Positions 35,555 to 44,569 of a stretch of 64,000 bases of DNA are shown here, one piece after another. Under the pieces are notes generated by a model, which saw only the letters and a list, made by a program, of their open reading frames with translations, searched no databases and was not told where the DNA came from. How positions within the stretch are numbered: the stretch's first letter is position 1; every line of letters starts with the position of its first letter. Source of the stretch: Bacteroidales bacterium (GTDB taxonomy: Bacteria > Bacteroidota > Bacteroidia > Bacteroidales > P3); assembly GCA_017962665.1 (NCBI GenBank), contig JAGCUU010000032.1, positions 32,455-96,454 on the forward strand, written 5' to 3'. Made by a program: the position numbers and the translations under genes.

Positions 35555-38470
35555 CTATCTCACTCCAATGGACTTATATATTAAAGACTGGATATCAGTA
35601 CGGATATTCATGTTCGCCAATTTATTTGGCGTTGAGGTGGGATAGACTCTGTTTGACAGAAAAATATACACCAGATTGTATTTTGGGTCAACCCATACCA
35701 TTGTTCCGGTAAAACCAGTGTGGCCAAAGCTGCTTTGTGACGCCTCGGGAGCGATGTGGGTGCTACGTCCTTTGATGAACGGCTTGTCAAATCCCAACGC
35801 TCGACGATTTCCTTTGTCTGCAAAATGCCTACTGTTGAAAGTGTTGAAAGTGTTGGGGGAAATATAGCAGTGGCCATTGAACGAGCCTGAATCAAGCATC
35901 ATCTGGCATAGACGGAAGAGATCGTTTGCCGTTGAGAAAAGTCCGGCATGTCCGGCAACGCCTCCCATGGCCGCTGCATTCGGGTCATGGACGTAGCCGC
36001 GGAGCTGCTGGTTACGGAAGCTCTTGTCATTTTCCGTAGGTGCTATGCGTGTTATTTCTATACCGTTTTGTAGTGGCATGAAGGTGGTGGATTTCAGCCC
36101 CATAGGCGTGTAGAATTGCTGCTGCATGAACAGGTCGAGGGTCTGCCCGCTGACATGCTGTACAACATCTGCAAGGAGGATAAAACCTAAATCGCTATAT
36201 AGGTATTTCTGTTTTTTTTCAAGTTCGCTGGTGGCTATTTTTAAAAGAATGTTTTTCCGAAAACTATTTTTGATATAAATATTGTCACCTATTGGGGTGT
36301 ATTCGTCCGGAGGTATGGTACCGATATAGATGTTGTCTCCCTCCAATGCCTCTTTCCAATAGGAATCGAATGATTTTAATCGGGCAAAATGGGAGAGTGC
36401 CTGCTCTATGGTGATGTTTTTTTTGCTTGTGTGCTTTAAATAAGGCAGGTAACGGGACAGGCGGTCATTGATTGATATTTTACCGGCATCAACAAGTTTC
36501 ATAACAGCAAGATTTGTTGCCATTACTTTTGTGAGCGATGCAAGGTCGAACACCGTGTTGGTGTCGATAAGCGGAGCGTCGTTATCGTAAGTCTGACGGC
36601 CATAGCAACGATTGTACACTATCTTACCGTCTTTGGCAACAAGTATCTGACATCCAGGATATGCATTCTGTCTGATTCCGTTGATGGCTATAGTGTCTAT
36701 TTTGTAAAAGCAGGAGACATCCATCCCCGCACTGATCAGTTCGTCGTATGGAGTCTTTTGCGGCTTTGGCTCAGGTTTCACTGCTGTTCCTTCGCAATAT
36801 CCGCCGGCACTCACTGGCAGTCTTCCCTCGAATGCAGTGTTTCCATACAGGGCCGATGGAACGACATCTACAACCTCAGCCATATTCTGATATGCAATAA
36901 CAATTGCCGATGCGCTTTTTGAATTTTTTGGAAACGACTCGAGAAGATACGGAGAGCCATAAATGACAAGTATTGAGTTGACACCATCTATGGCGGTAAT
37001 GCTGTTGATCAGGTTTATGGTCTCTTTGCTTACTCCGTAATTGTTGTTTGGCCCGAGATTTGCGTATAGCGAGATGACGACATTGCCGGCATCGCTTATT
37101 TTGCTTTGCAATCGGCTGTCGAGTTTTGTTACTGCCGTGTCGGAAACGCCAACGGCAATGTTTACAACAGACTGGCTTTCCTGCAAAGGAAGCGCACCTT
37201 TCTCGCATCTGACAAGTGTCAGGGCTTTTGCAGCAATCTCCTTGCTGAGATTGGAGCATCGTTTGTAGTCAGCCTGGGTGGGTGCGGAAAGTTTATCAAG
37301 GTCCATTTTGTTCAGGCCGCACAGGTATTTCTCTCGAAGAATACGGTGACAGCGTTCGTCGATCATTATTTTGAATTCCGGATCGTGGTTTGCCTCTTCG
37401 ACCATGGCGCTGATGGTCTTTTCAACATCGATTGGCAGGAGGATGACATCCGAACCTGCACGTATTGCCCGAATGGCGCCTTCACCGTCTTTGAAATTCT
37501 TGGATACGGCTTTCATATCAATACCATCGGTAAAGACCAATCCGTCATAATTCATTTCGTTGCGTAGCAACGGTGTGACAATAAGTTCGGAAAGTGATGA
37601 TGGCATATTGGACCGTGAATCGTAGGCAGGCACATGAATATGTGCTATCATGACACCTCTGATACCTTCTTTAACTAACCGACGGAAAGGGAAGAGGTCG
37701 ACACTGTCAATATAGGCTTTCGTGTGTCCGATAATTGGCAGGTCAAGATGACTGTCAATATCGGTATCACCGTGTCCGGGAAAATGTTTTGCCACAGCAA
37801 CGACTCCTTTGGATTGCATGGCGCGAGCATATAATGCCGATTTACGTGCCACACGTTTTTTGTTTTCGCCAAACGAACGGTAACCAATCACGGGATTGTT
37901 GGGGTTGCAGTTAATATCACATACCGGTGCAAAATTAATATGTATTCCCATTTTTCGACATTGTTGGCCTACCATTGCACCAAATTTTGAAATCAAGGTA
38001 TCGTTTGCGGGTGACAATGCTCCCATGAGCATTTGGCGAGGAAACGAATAACAGTCGGTAAGACGCATTCCGAGCCCCCATTCACCGTCTATGGTTACAA
38101 AAAGCGGGATGTCGGACATTTTTTGATAACGACGGGTACGCTCAAGTTGCGCGGAAGCGGTACCTTTGAAAAAACAGATGCCACCAACGCCTCGTTTTGA
38201 AAAATTCTTTTCAAAATCGTGTTGTTGTTTTTTTGTCATCGTCATTGGCACCCTGACAAACATGAGTTGCCCGACACGCTCTTCAAGAGAAAGGTGACGC
38301 ATCTTGGCGTCTGCCCATCTGTTTGCCGCCGACATGGCGGTGTCAACAGTTTCTTTTTCGTTCTTTATTATCGCCTTCTTTTTGCTGTCACGTGTGTTTT
38401 GTGCAGCAACAGGCATGAAAAATGCTGCTATAATTATTATTGACAGCAAACCCTTGAAAAACTGACGCAT
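35555..38470 (-). CDS. GH3 (NagZ-like) / beta-lactamase-like serine hydrolase fusion
   Basis: A 971-residue exported protein (signal ending PVAAQ). Residues about 50-400 form a GH3 TIM barrel with the NagZ-like His/Asp loop KHFPGHGDTDIDSH and nucleophile region LVFTDGIDMKAVS. A shortened second GH3 domain follows. From about residue 600 comes a class C beta-lactamase-like domain: SxxK in FDLASLTKVM, YSDLGF at the YxN position and HTGFTGT replacing KTG. The pairing suggests an enzyme that removes GlcNAc and acts on peptides of peptidoglycan fragments in the periplasm. Fusions of this type are recurrent in Bacteroidales. Confidence 0.88.
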   Translation of the reverse strand: MRQFFKGLLSIIIIAAFFMPVAAQNTRDSKKKAIIKNEKETVDTAMSAANRWADAKMRHLSLEERVGQLMFVRVPMTMTKKQQHDFEKNFSKRGVGGICFFKGTASAQLERTRRYQKMSDIPLFVTIDGEWGLGMRLTDCYSFPRQMLMGALSPANDTLISKFGAMVGQQCRKMGIHINFAPVCDINCNPNNPVIGYRSFGENKKRVARKSALYARAMQSKGVVAVAKHFPGHGDTDIDSHLDLPIIGHTKAYIDSVDLFPFRRLVKEGIRGVMIAHIHVPAYDSRSNMPSSLSELIVTPLLRNEMNYDGLVFTDGIDMKAVSKNFKDGEGAIRAIRAGSDVILLPIDVEKTISAMVEEANHDPEFKIMIDERCHRILREKYLCGLNKMDLDKLSAPTQADYKRCSNLSKEIAAKALTLVRCEKGALPLQESQSVVNIAVGVSDTAVTKLDSRLQSKISDAGNVVISLYANLGPNNNYGVSKETINLINSITAIDGVNSILVIYGSPYLLESFPKNSKSASAIVIAYQNMAEVVDVVPSALYGNTAFEGRLPVSAGGYCEGTAVKPEPKPQKTPYDELISAGMDVSCFYKIDTIAINGIRQNAYPGCQILVAKDGKIVYNRCYGRQTYDNDAPLIDTNTVFDLASLTKVMATNLAVMKLVDAGKISINDRLSRYLPYLKHTSKKNITIEQALSHFARLKSFDSYWKEALEGDNIYIGTIPPDEYTPIGDNIYIKNSFRKNILLKIATSELEKKQKYLYSDLGFILLADVVQHVSGQTLDLFMQQQFYTPMGLKSTTFMPLQNGIEITRIAPTENDKSFRNQQLRGYVHDPNAAAMGGVAGHAGLFSTANDLFRLCQMMLDSGSFNGHCYISPNTFNTFNSRHFADKGNRRALGFDKPFIKGRSTHIAPEASQSSFGHTGFTGTMVWVDPKYNLVYIFLSNRVYPTSTPNKLANMNIRTDIQSLIYKSIGVR

Positions 38471-38516
38471 GACTTGTACTTACTTGTGTGTAGATGATTC
38501 TTTGGTGCTAATTACT

Positions 38517-38557
38517 AAAAAAAGCGCGAGGCTATATTGCACCTCGCGCTTTTTTTT
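38517..38557. terminator. strong bidirectional terminator downstream of HU gene
   Basis: A perfect stem, AGCGCGAGG at 38523-38531 with CCTCGCGCT at 38542-38550, is flanked by an A run on the left and a T run on the right. It would end HU transcription (minus strand) and insulate the GH3 fusion gene from it. Confidence 0.88.
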
Positions 38558-38572
38558 GACAGAAATACTGTC

Positions 38573-38857
38573 TTACTTTACGTTATCCTTAACTTCGTTC
38601 AAGAAGCTCTTGGCGGGCTTGAAAGCGGGGATATTGTGAGCAGGAACAATCACAGAGGTGTTCTTGCTGATGTTACGACCGGTCTTCTCTGCACGACGTT
38701 TGATGATGAAGCTACCAAAACCTCTCAGGTAAACATTCTCTCCACCAATCATGGCGTCTTTAACGGTGGTCATGAATTCCTCAACAACTGCGAGGACTGC
38801 AACTTTCTCAATGCCAGTCTTCTCGGAAATAGAAGCTACGATTTCTGCTTTTGTCAT
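38573..38857 (-). CDS. HU/IHF-family DNA-binding protein
   Basis: A 94-residue nucleoid protein. The dimerisation helices begin MTKAEIVASISEKTGI and the DNA-binding saddle has NVYLRGFGSFIIKRRAEKTGRN, with the conserved GFGSF and the Pro in IPAFKPAKSF that intercalates DNA. Length is normal. It has its own promoter (38900-38907 on the minus strand) and a strong terminator, so it is monocistronic. HU versus IHF subtype cannot be fixed from sequence alone. Confidence 0.93.
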   Translation of the reverse strand: MTKAEIVASISEKTGIEKVAVLAVVEEFMTTVKDAMIGGENVYLRGFGSFIIKRRAEKTGRNISKNTSVIVPAHNIPAFKPAKSFLNEVKDNVK

Positions 38858-38899
38858 AATTCAATTATTTTTAAGGATTAATTTTTACGTTTGAGTTTG

Positions 38900-38907
38900 C
38901 AAAAATA
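38900..38907 (-). promoter_or_regulatory. HU gene promoter, -7 box
   Basis: Minus strand reads TATTTTTG, 42 bases upstream of the HU ATG, matching TAnnTTTG. The DNA beyond it (38908-39110) is very AT-rich with no gene or clear structure. Confidence 0.6.
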
Positions 38908-39110
38908 CACAAAAAAAATTGATTGAAAATATTTTTAATAATTTTTTTTCTTTTTTATGTTTTTATCAGCCCTGATTATGTCGATAATCTATTGATAATA
39001 AGACAATAGCAAAAATCATTGTTTCTTATGTGTTGATTGATAGTTTTTTTTGACAAAAGCATGAAAAGAAGGTTAAAATCATAAAATGCTGTTTTTTTGA
39101 ATTTATTTTG

Positions 39111-39118
39111 TATCTTTG
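39111..39118 (+). promoter_or_regulatory. promoter of the 39.1-48.0 kb operon, -7 box
   Basis: TATCTTTG matches the consensus and lies 22 bases before the ATG at 39141. It is the only clear -7 box seen before the eight-gene run and probably drives all of it. Confidence 0.65.
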
Positions 39119-39140
39119 CAAATTATTAATAAATATAAAT

Positions 39141-39632
39141 ATGAACCTTATTATCTCAAAGACAGATAGACTGGCAAAAGTGATTATTGTCGACATGATT
39201 GTATTGGCGATGATTTGTCTTGTTCCGGCTCTTTCGCACGCTTTTGCCTTCCCCTTATACAAGTTCAACCCAATGCTGCTTTGCTTGCTTGCCGGGATGG
39301 TTTTTGTTAATGACCGCAGAAACGCGTATATGCTAGCCTTCCTGTTGCCGGTAGTGTCAATGTTGGTTTCGGGTATGCCGACACCTTTAAAGGCGTTGTG
39401 CATGGTGGCGGAATTCGAGGCATTTGTGGCAATTTTCTATATAATCGAGAAACGCATGCCTGTTTTTTTGGCCGTCGTTTTGGCAGCAGTGGCCGGAAAG
39501 ATAATCTTCTATCTGCTGGAGGCACTGATTATTGCTCCTGCAGTATTGATTGGAACCAATATCTGGCTTCAACTATGCGTGATATTGGTTTATGCTATTG
39601 CTTTTTCGCTTTTGGTTGTCAGAAGATATTAA
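39141..39632 (+). CDS. small polytopic membrane protein, ECF S-component-like
   Basis: A 163-residue protein with about five TM helices and few charged loops (MNLIISKTDRLAKVIIVDM, then LAGMVFVNDRRNAYMLAFLLP). Size and topology resemble substrate-binding (S) components of ECF vitamin transporters, but no diagnostic motif is certain. The ATG at 39141 follows directly after a promoter; the frame extends upstream across that promoter and is not used. It is the first gene of the glycan-related operon, 3 nt before the cytidylyltransferase gene. Confidence 0.55.
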   Translation: MNLIISKTDRLAKVIIVDMIVLAMICLVPALSHAFAFPLYKFNPMLLCLLAGMVFVNDRRNAYMLAFLLPVVSMLVSGMPTPLKALCMVAEFEAFVAIFYIIEKRMPVFLAVVLAAVAGKIIFYLLEALIIAPAVLIGTNIWLQLCVILVYAIAFSLLVVRRY

Positions 39633-39635
39633 ACA

Positions 39636-40367
39636 ATGAAAGACAAAGACATTCATAATATCGCTATTGTTCTTGCCGGTGGAACGGGTAGCCGCTTGGG
39701 TTGCGACATACCTAAGCAGTTTCTGGCCATTGCTGGCAAAACAGTTATCGAGCATACGGTTGATGTCTTTGAAAACAACAGGAATATTGACGAGATTGCC
39801 ATCGTTGTTCACCCTGCGTATATTGGCATGATGGAGGGAATCGTCGCTCGCAACAGTTGGACAAAGGTTAAGAAAATACTTGAAGGAGGCAAAGAACGTT
39901 ACAACTCTTCTTTGGCCGCCATCAAGGCGTATGCCTCAGTGGATGACGATATCAATATGCTCTTCCATGACGCCGCACGTCCGATGGTAGACGACAGAAT
40001 CATAAACGATGTCATTTCCTCGTTGGAGCATTACTCCGCTGTTACTGCCGCTGTAGCGACGACAGACACAATCCTTGAGGTCGACGCCAAAGGTGACAAT
40101 CTGGTCAGTATTCCAAACAGGAAAATGTTGCGTCAATGCCAGACACCACAAGGTTTCAAAAAGAGTGTTATTTCCAAAGCCTATGAACTTGGAATGAATG
40201 ACCCCGATTTCAATCCCACCGACGACTGCGGTGTTGTGAAAAAATACCTTCCGACAGTGAATATCGCCATTGTGGAAGGGGCAGACTATAATATTAAGCT
40301 TACCAACAAAAAAGATGTTTCCGTATTGGAAATACTATTAACCAACAGGGATAATTATTGTTTGTGA
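39636..40367 (+). CDS. IspD/TarI-family cytidylyltransferase
   Basis: A 243-residue nucleotidyltransferase. CTP-binding loop ALAGGTGSRLG-type sequence (VLAGGTGSRLGCDIPKQF), GKERYNSS, FHDAARPMVDD and QTPQGFKKSV are the family signatures. The family makes either CDP-methylerythritol (IspD, isoprenoid synthesis) or CDP-ribitol (TarI). The context, with a CDP-glycerol transferase-like gene and a glycerol-3-phosphate cytidylyltransferase in the same operon, favours a polyol-phosphate role, but if no other ispD exists in the genome it may serve the MEP pathway. Its TGA overlaps the next gene's ATG. Confidence 0.75.
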   Translation: MKDKDIHNIAIVLAGGTGSRLGCDIPKQFLAIAGKTVIEHTVDVFENNRNIDEIAIVVHPAYIGMMEGIVARNSWTKVKKILEGGKERYNSSLAAIKAYASVDDDINMLFHDAARPMVDDRIINDVISSLEHYSAVTAAVATTDTILEVDAKGDNLVSIPNRKMLRQCQTPQGFKKSVISKAYELGMNDPDFNPTDDCGVVKKYLPTVNIAIVEGADYNIKLTNKKDVSVLEILLTNRDNYCL

Positions 40368-42709
40368 TGTCCTTCTCCCGTCTGACATATAAAATCATCA
40401 TTCTATTTTTGTTGATTCCTTTCGGACTCAATGGACAGAATGTTTTGTCGACTATGGGAACGGATTTTTGGTTGCTTTTCATGGACAACTATGACAATAC
40501 CGCGAACAACAACAGAATGAAGGTGTATGTTTCCGGCAGGGACACTTGTCAAGTGACGTTGACTAATCCCAACACCAATTGGTCCGTTACTGCAGACGTT
40601 TATCCAAACGAGGTCACATCAATAGCAGTCCCTTTTGCTGAAGGGATCAATACCTCGTCAGGAGTTGTCACTAATACCGGTTTTCATCTCGTCGCAACAG
40701 ACACTGTATCTGTTTATGTATCGACTCTTGGGACATACAATTATGAAGTTGCCAACGTGTATCCTACAGTTGCTTTACGAAACGACTATATGATCACAAC
40801 ATATCCATCGGATACATACGGCGCAGAGTTTTCAATTGTTGCAACCGAAGATAGCACATGGGTCGATATTCATCTTACAGCCGCTTCCAATGCCGGACAT
40901 GCCGCAAATAGCGACATAAGTGTTTTTCTTGAAAATGCTGGTAAAGTGTATCAACTGAAAACGATGAGTGTCGGCAGTTTTTCGGGAACGAGAATCATTT
41001 CCAGAGACTGCAAAAAAATTGCAGTTTTTCATGGCGATGTATGTGTCTATATACCAGACCACCCAACCGGAGGTTCTTGCGATCATGCAGTAGAACAAGC
41101 TGTACCTGTCGAATATTGGGGAAAACGCTTTTTTGTCAACCATTCGGGAGCCGTTGTGAATGATCATGTTCTTGTTACTGCACTTGAAGATGCAACGTCT
41201 GTTATTGTCAATGGCACACAATTGGCATGGCTCTCATCCGGAAGTACATACGAATTTGAGATGCCCATCAACTCTTCAAAATACATTAAAACAAATAAAC
41301 CGGCATCAGTCAATGTGTTTTTTGGAAGTACGGGCAATTCTTATGGCGATCCATCCATGCTTACTGTCAATCCGATAGAACAGATGGTACGAAGGATTAC
41401 TTTTGGCTGCTTCAATACATACAACACTCAATCGCATTATCTGCATGCAATAATAAAGACGAGTGACAGGCCTTATCTCAAACTTGACGGCGAAAGAGTA
41501 CCAACAGGAGATTTTCATTTTCTTCAGTATGACAGTCAGTACTCATATATTAAAAGACTTGTTTCTGCAGGCAGTCATACTTTAAGTATGCAGATTGGCA
41601 GTGGTTTTAACGCCATTGCATACGGTCTGGGTAATCATGAAAGCTACGCCTATTCGATAGGTTCGTCCATGCGAGACCTTTCAATGAGCCTGTATGTTAA
41701 TGACATACTTGTCAATGAGATTGATAACACTTTTACAATATGCAAAAAAGATACAATGTCCATGTATGTTGTGAGTACGGATTCGATTGGTGCTGTAACT
41801 TGGGTTGTGGATAACGACACAGTGTTTTATGGTGTCACTCAGCAATATTCTTTCAGCACTCCCGGATTACATCATATCAATGTTACGATAAGTAAAGCCG
41901 AGGGATATTGTTATGGAATAGAAAAAAACTATTTGGTAAATGTAATTGTAAAAGACTTTGATACCACAATGATTGATACCGTCTATTGCGATGGTTCTTT
42001 CACATGGTTCGACGAAACCCTGGATTCCCCAGGGGAGTATACACACCATTTGGACAACATATTCGGTTGCGACAGCCTGCTCAACCTAAACTTAAGGGCG
42101 AGTGGTCCAGTGAACACCTATTTGGAAACACACGGATGTGACAGCGTAATCTATGAAGGGAATGTATATTACAGGAGAGACACTGTACTTGTCGCAGCAT
42201 ATCAGACCTATTTGGGGTGCGATAGTGTCGTGAACATGGTTACTGTCGTGCATCCAAGCTCTAAGAATATACAGAGGATTGAAATAACAGAGGGAGACAC
42301 TCTTCTATGGATTGACGGCAACGAGTATTATATGTCAGACAGCAGCGCTTCATATCATTATACAAGCAGTGCTGGATGTGACAGTATAGTACGTTTGTAT
42401 TTGACCGTATTAAAAGCTCCGCCTCCCGATGAGGCAAAAATATGGGTTCCCAATGCCTTCACTCCTGACGAGGAAACCAACAACCTCTTTTTCATCTTGG
42501 GAGAGAACGTGCTTTCAGTACATGTGTATATCTATACGCGTGAAGGATTGTTTATTACCGATTTCGACGGCATGAACGATTATTGGGACGGGAAGCACAA
42601 TGGAACAAAGTGCAAGGAGGGGTCCTATGTGTATTTGATAGAATATGAATCAATGGCGATTCCGAAATACAAACAAAAAATCAAAGGTACAGTGACTTTG
42701 TTGCGATAG
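40367..42709 (+). CDS. type B T9SS cargo with IgGFc-binding-like N-terminus
   Basis: A 780-residue secreted protein. A signal peptide (ending PFGLNGQ) is followed by a beta-rich domain of about 430 residues starting GTDFWLLFMDNYDN, resembling the IgGFc-binding-protein N-terminal domain of other T9SS proteins. Three Cys-containing modules each end near GCDS (FGCDSLL, LGCDSVV, AGCDSIV). The last 90 residues form a type B (gliding-motility-associated, CHU-like) sorting domain: VPNAFTPDEETNNLF, VYIYTREGLFI, DYWDGKHNGTKCKEGSYVY. It should be exposed on or released from the cell surface. Its ligand is unknown; the overlapping TGATG couples it to the cytidylyltransferase. Confidence 0.82.
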   Translation: MSFSRLTYKIIILFLLIPFGLNGQNVLSTMGTDFWLLFMDNYDNTANNNRMKVYVSGRDTCQVTLTNPNTNWSVTADVYPNEVTSIAVPFAEGINTSSGVVTNTGFHLVATDTVSVYVSTLGTYNYEVANVYPTVALRNDYMITTYPSDTYGAEFSIVATEDSTWVDIHLTAASNAGHAANSDISVFLENAGKVYQLKTMSVGSFSGTRIISRDCKKIAVFHGDVCVYIPDHPTGGSCDHAVEQAVPVEYWGKRFFVNHSGAVVNDHVLVTALEDATSVIVNGTQLAWLSSGSTYEFEMPINSSKYIKTNKPASVNVFFGSTGNSYGDPSMLTVNPIEQMVRRITFGCFNTYNTQSHYLHAIIKTSDRPYLKLDGERVPTGDFHFLQYDSQYSYIKRLVSAGSHTLSMQIGSGFNAIAYGLGNHESYAYSIGSSMRDLSMSLYVNDILVNEIDNTFTICKKDTMSMYVVSTDSIGAVTWVVDNDTVFYGVTQQYSFSTPGLHHINVTISKAEGYCYGIEKNYLVNVIVKDFDTTMIDTVYCDGSFTWFDETLDSPGEYTHHLDNIFGCDSLLNLNLRASGPVNTYLETHGCDSVIYEGNVYYRRDTVLVAAYQTYLGCDSVVNMVTVVHPSSKNIQRIEITEGDTLLWIDGNEYYMSDSSASYHYTSSAGCDSIVRLYLTVLKAPPPDEAKIWVPNAFTPDEETNNLFFILGENVLSVHVYIYTREGLFITDFDGMNDYWDGKHNGTKCKEGSYVYLIEYESMAIPKYKQKIKGTVTLLR

Positions 42710-42726
42710 TAATAACGTGTAAAGCG

Positions 42727-44061
42727 ATGAAAAAAAACTACGACAAATCGTTATCATACAAAATGCGGCTATTGCTCGCGTACAAAGATGTGCTGCGCAA
42801 CCATTCGTCATTTGTGTTCAACAAATACTCAAGCGAATACCGAACACACCAAAACGAAGCCGCCCATAGACTGAAAGATAAATGGCAGGCAGCATCCGAA
42901 GGGGGGAAGCCTGTCGAAGTGGCATTTCTCATTACAATACCTGGAATGTGGAAGGTCGACTACCTTTTTAAGGCTATGGAGAAAGACTGCCATTATCATC
43001 CATACGCCGTAATTTACCCTTACAGTGTTTTCAAGGGTTTCTCCAAAGAGGAAACGGAGACGACGCTGGAAAAAACACGCGCATTTATCGAGTCCAAAGG
43101 ATTCGAATATGTGATTCCTCGCGGAAATGATGGAAAGTGGCAAGATATAACAAAGACACTCAAACCTGACATTGTGTTTTTTTCTACACCGTATAAAGAC
43201 ATTCCTCCACAATATTACATATATAACTTCAAAGACACTTTTAATTGTTACGTTCCTTATGGTTTGACCATAATGAACACATACAAAAACAACTACGACT
43301 TGATTTTCCATAATCTTACAGGTGTCTATTTCCTTGAGTCGGCATTCAACAAAAAGATGGCTCAAAAATATGCCCGTAATCATGGTTCCAATGTCGAGGT
43401 TGTCGGTTATTTGCCATCAGAGGTTTTCCTGAGACCCGATTATAGCCCTGCAGATGTGTGGAAAAAACAGGAGAAACCTAAAAAACGTGTCATTTGGGCT
43501 CCACACCATACTATCGAAACGGAGACTGACTGGTCAATGTTCCTTTCATGCTGTGACGACATGGTTGAATTGGCTAAAAAATACAAGGAGAGTATCCAGT
43601 TTGCATTCAAGCCACATCAACTCCTTAAATTCAAGCTGGTACAGCTATGGGGCGAGGAGAAAACCGACTTCTATTACCGGCAGTGGAGTGAGATGGAGAA
43701 TACTCAGTTGGAAGAATCGTCATATGTCGATCTTTTTCTGACTTCGGATGCCATGATACATGACAGCGGCTCATTCACATTGGAATACCTCTTTACTCAA
43801 AAACCGGTCATGTACCTCGCCAAAAGCGAAGCGTTCAAGGATAGGTTTAGCGAAGAAGGCGCCAAAGCGTTTATGTGCCACTACTTGGGCAGGAGCGTCC
43901 AGGAGATAGACGGTTTTTTAGAGAATGTGGTGTTGGAAGGTAAAGACGACAAAGAGAAAGACAGAAAGCTATTCTATAATACAGTACTGAGACCGGACGA
44001 CAGTGTCTTGCCTTCTGAAAAAGTACTGCAAATATTACATGATAAAATTTTTGAAAACTAA
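42727..44061 (+). CDS. CDP-glycerol glycerophosphotransferase-family protein (TagB/TagF-like)
   Basis: A 444-residue protein without a clear signal. The C-terminal half has the family landmarks: VIWAPHHTIETETDWS, FAFKPHQLLK (His of the HP motif), and FLTSDAMIHDSGSFTLEYLFTQKPVMYL, like the acidic/Ser region of TagB, TagF and capsule phosphoglycerol transferases. It would move glycerol phosphate (or a related polyol phosphate) from a CDP donor onto a glycan. The cytidylyltransferase that could supply CDP-glycerol is the next gene. The N-terminal region is less conserved by eye. Confidence 0.82.
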   Translation: MKKNYDKSLSYKMRLLLAYKDVLRNHSSFVFNKYSSEYRTHQNEAAHRLKDKWQAASEGGKPVEVAFLITIPGMWKVDYLFKAMEKDCHYHPYAVIYPYSVFKGFSKEETETTLEKTRAFIESKGFEYVIPRGNDGKWQDITKTLKPDIVFFSTPYKDIPPQYYIYNFKDTFNCYVPYGLTIMNTYKNNYDLIFHNLTGVYFLESAFNKKMAQKYARNHGSNVEVVGYLPSEVFLRPDYSPADVWKKQEKPKKRVIWAPHHTIETETDWSMFLSCCDDMVELAKKYKESIQFAFKPHQLLKFKLVQLWGEEKTDFYYRQWSEMENTQLEESSYVDLFLTSDAMIHDSGSFTLEYLFTQKPVMYLAKSEAFKDRFSEEGAKAFMCHYLGRSVQEIDGFLENVVLEGKDDKEKDRKLFYNTVLRPDDSVLPSEKVLQILHDKIFEN

Positions 44062-44082
44062 ATTAATATTCAGTATTGAAAA

Positions 44083-44103
44083 ACTTTAACCTTTAAACTT
44101 TAC
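44083..44103 (+). repeat. heptamer array, three units, upstream of tagD-like gene
   Basis: Tandem 7-mers ACTTTAA, CCTTTAA, ACTTTAC end 19 bases before the ATG at 44123, in the only gap larger than 20 bases within this operon. Confidence 0.75.
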
Positions 44104-44122
44104 AAAAAACACTCTATATATT

Positions 44123-44557
44123 ATGACTATAGGTTATACAACTGGTGTATACGATTTGTTCCATATCGGTCACCTTAATTTATTGAAGAATGCTAAAGGA
44201 ATGTGCGATAAACTGATTGTCGGTGTCACAGTCGATGAACTGGTCAGTTACAAAGGCAAGAAGGCATTGATACCCTTCGAGGATCGCATCGAAGTCGTTC
44301 GTAGTTGCAAATACGTTGACGCCGCTGTACCACAATACGACATGGATAAGCTGAAGGCCTGCAAGAAACTTGGAGCCGAGTTTCTTTTTGTCGGTGACGA
44401 TTGGTATGGCACTGAGAAATGGATTGAATACGAGAAGCAGTTTGCCTCGGAAGGGATAAAAATAGTCTATTTCCCATATACGCAAGGTGTTTCGTCCACA
44501 CAGATAAGAAAGGCTCTTGACACTATCCGTGTTGACAATCTCGAAGACCTCAAATAA
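44123..44557 (+). CDS. tagD: glycerol-3-phosphate cytidylyltransferase-like protein
   Basis: A 144-residue enzyme of the HxGH nucleotidyltransferase family, with GVYDLFHIGHLNLLKNAK (HIGH box), FVGDDWYGTEKW and GVSSTQIRKAL (the second, ISSTxI-like motif). Size and motifs match TagD/GCT, which makes CDP-glycerol from CTP and glycerol-3-phosphate. It lies right after the glycerophosphotransferase-like gene, a donor-synthase/transferase pair. Related enzymes accept other alcohol phosphates such as ethanolamine or choline phosphate, so the exact substrate is not proven. Confidence 0.87.
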   Translation: MTIGYTTGVYDLFHIGHLNLLKNAKGMCDKLIVGVTVDELVSYKGKKALIPFEDRIEVVRSCKYVDAAVPQYDMDKLKACKKLGAEFLFVGDDWYGTEKWIEYEKQFASEGIKIVYFPYTQGVSSTQIRKALDTIRVDNLEDLK

Positions 44558-44569
44558 TCACCATCCTCT

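Noticed and set aside
38517-38557. GC-rich palindrome as a possible operator
   Set aside because: It is flanked by A and T runs and sits just past the HU stop, so an intrinsic terminator explains it fully.
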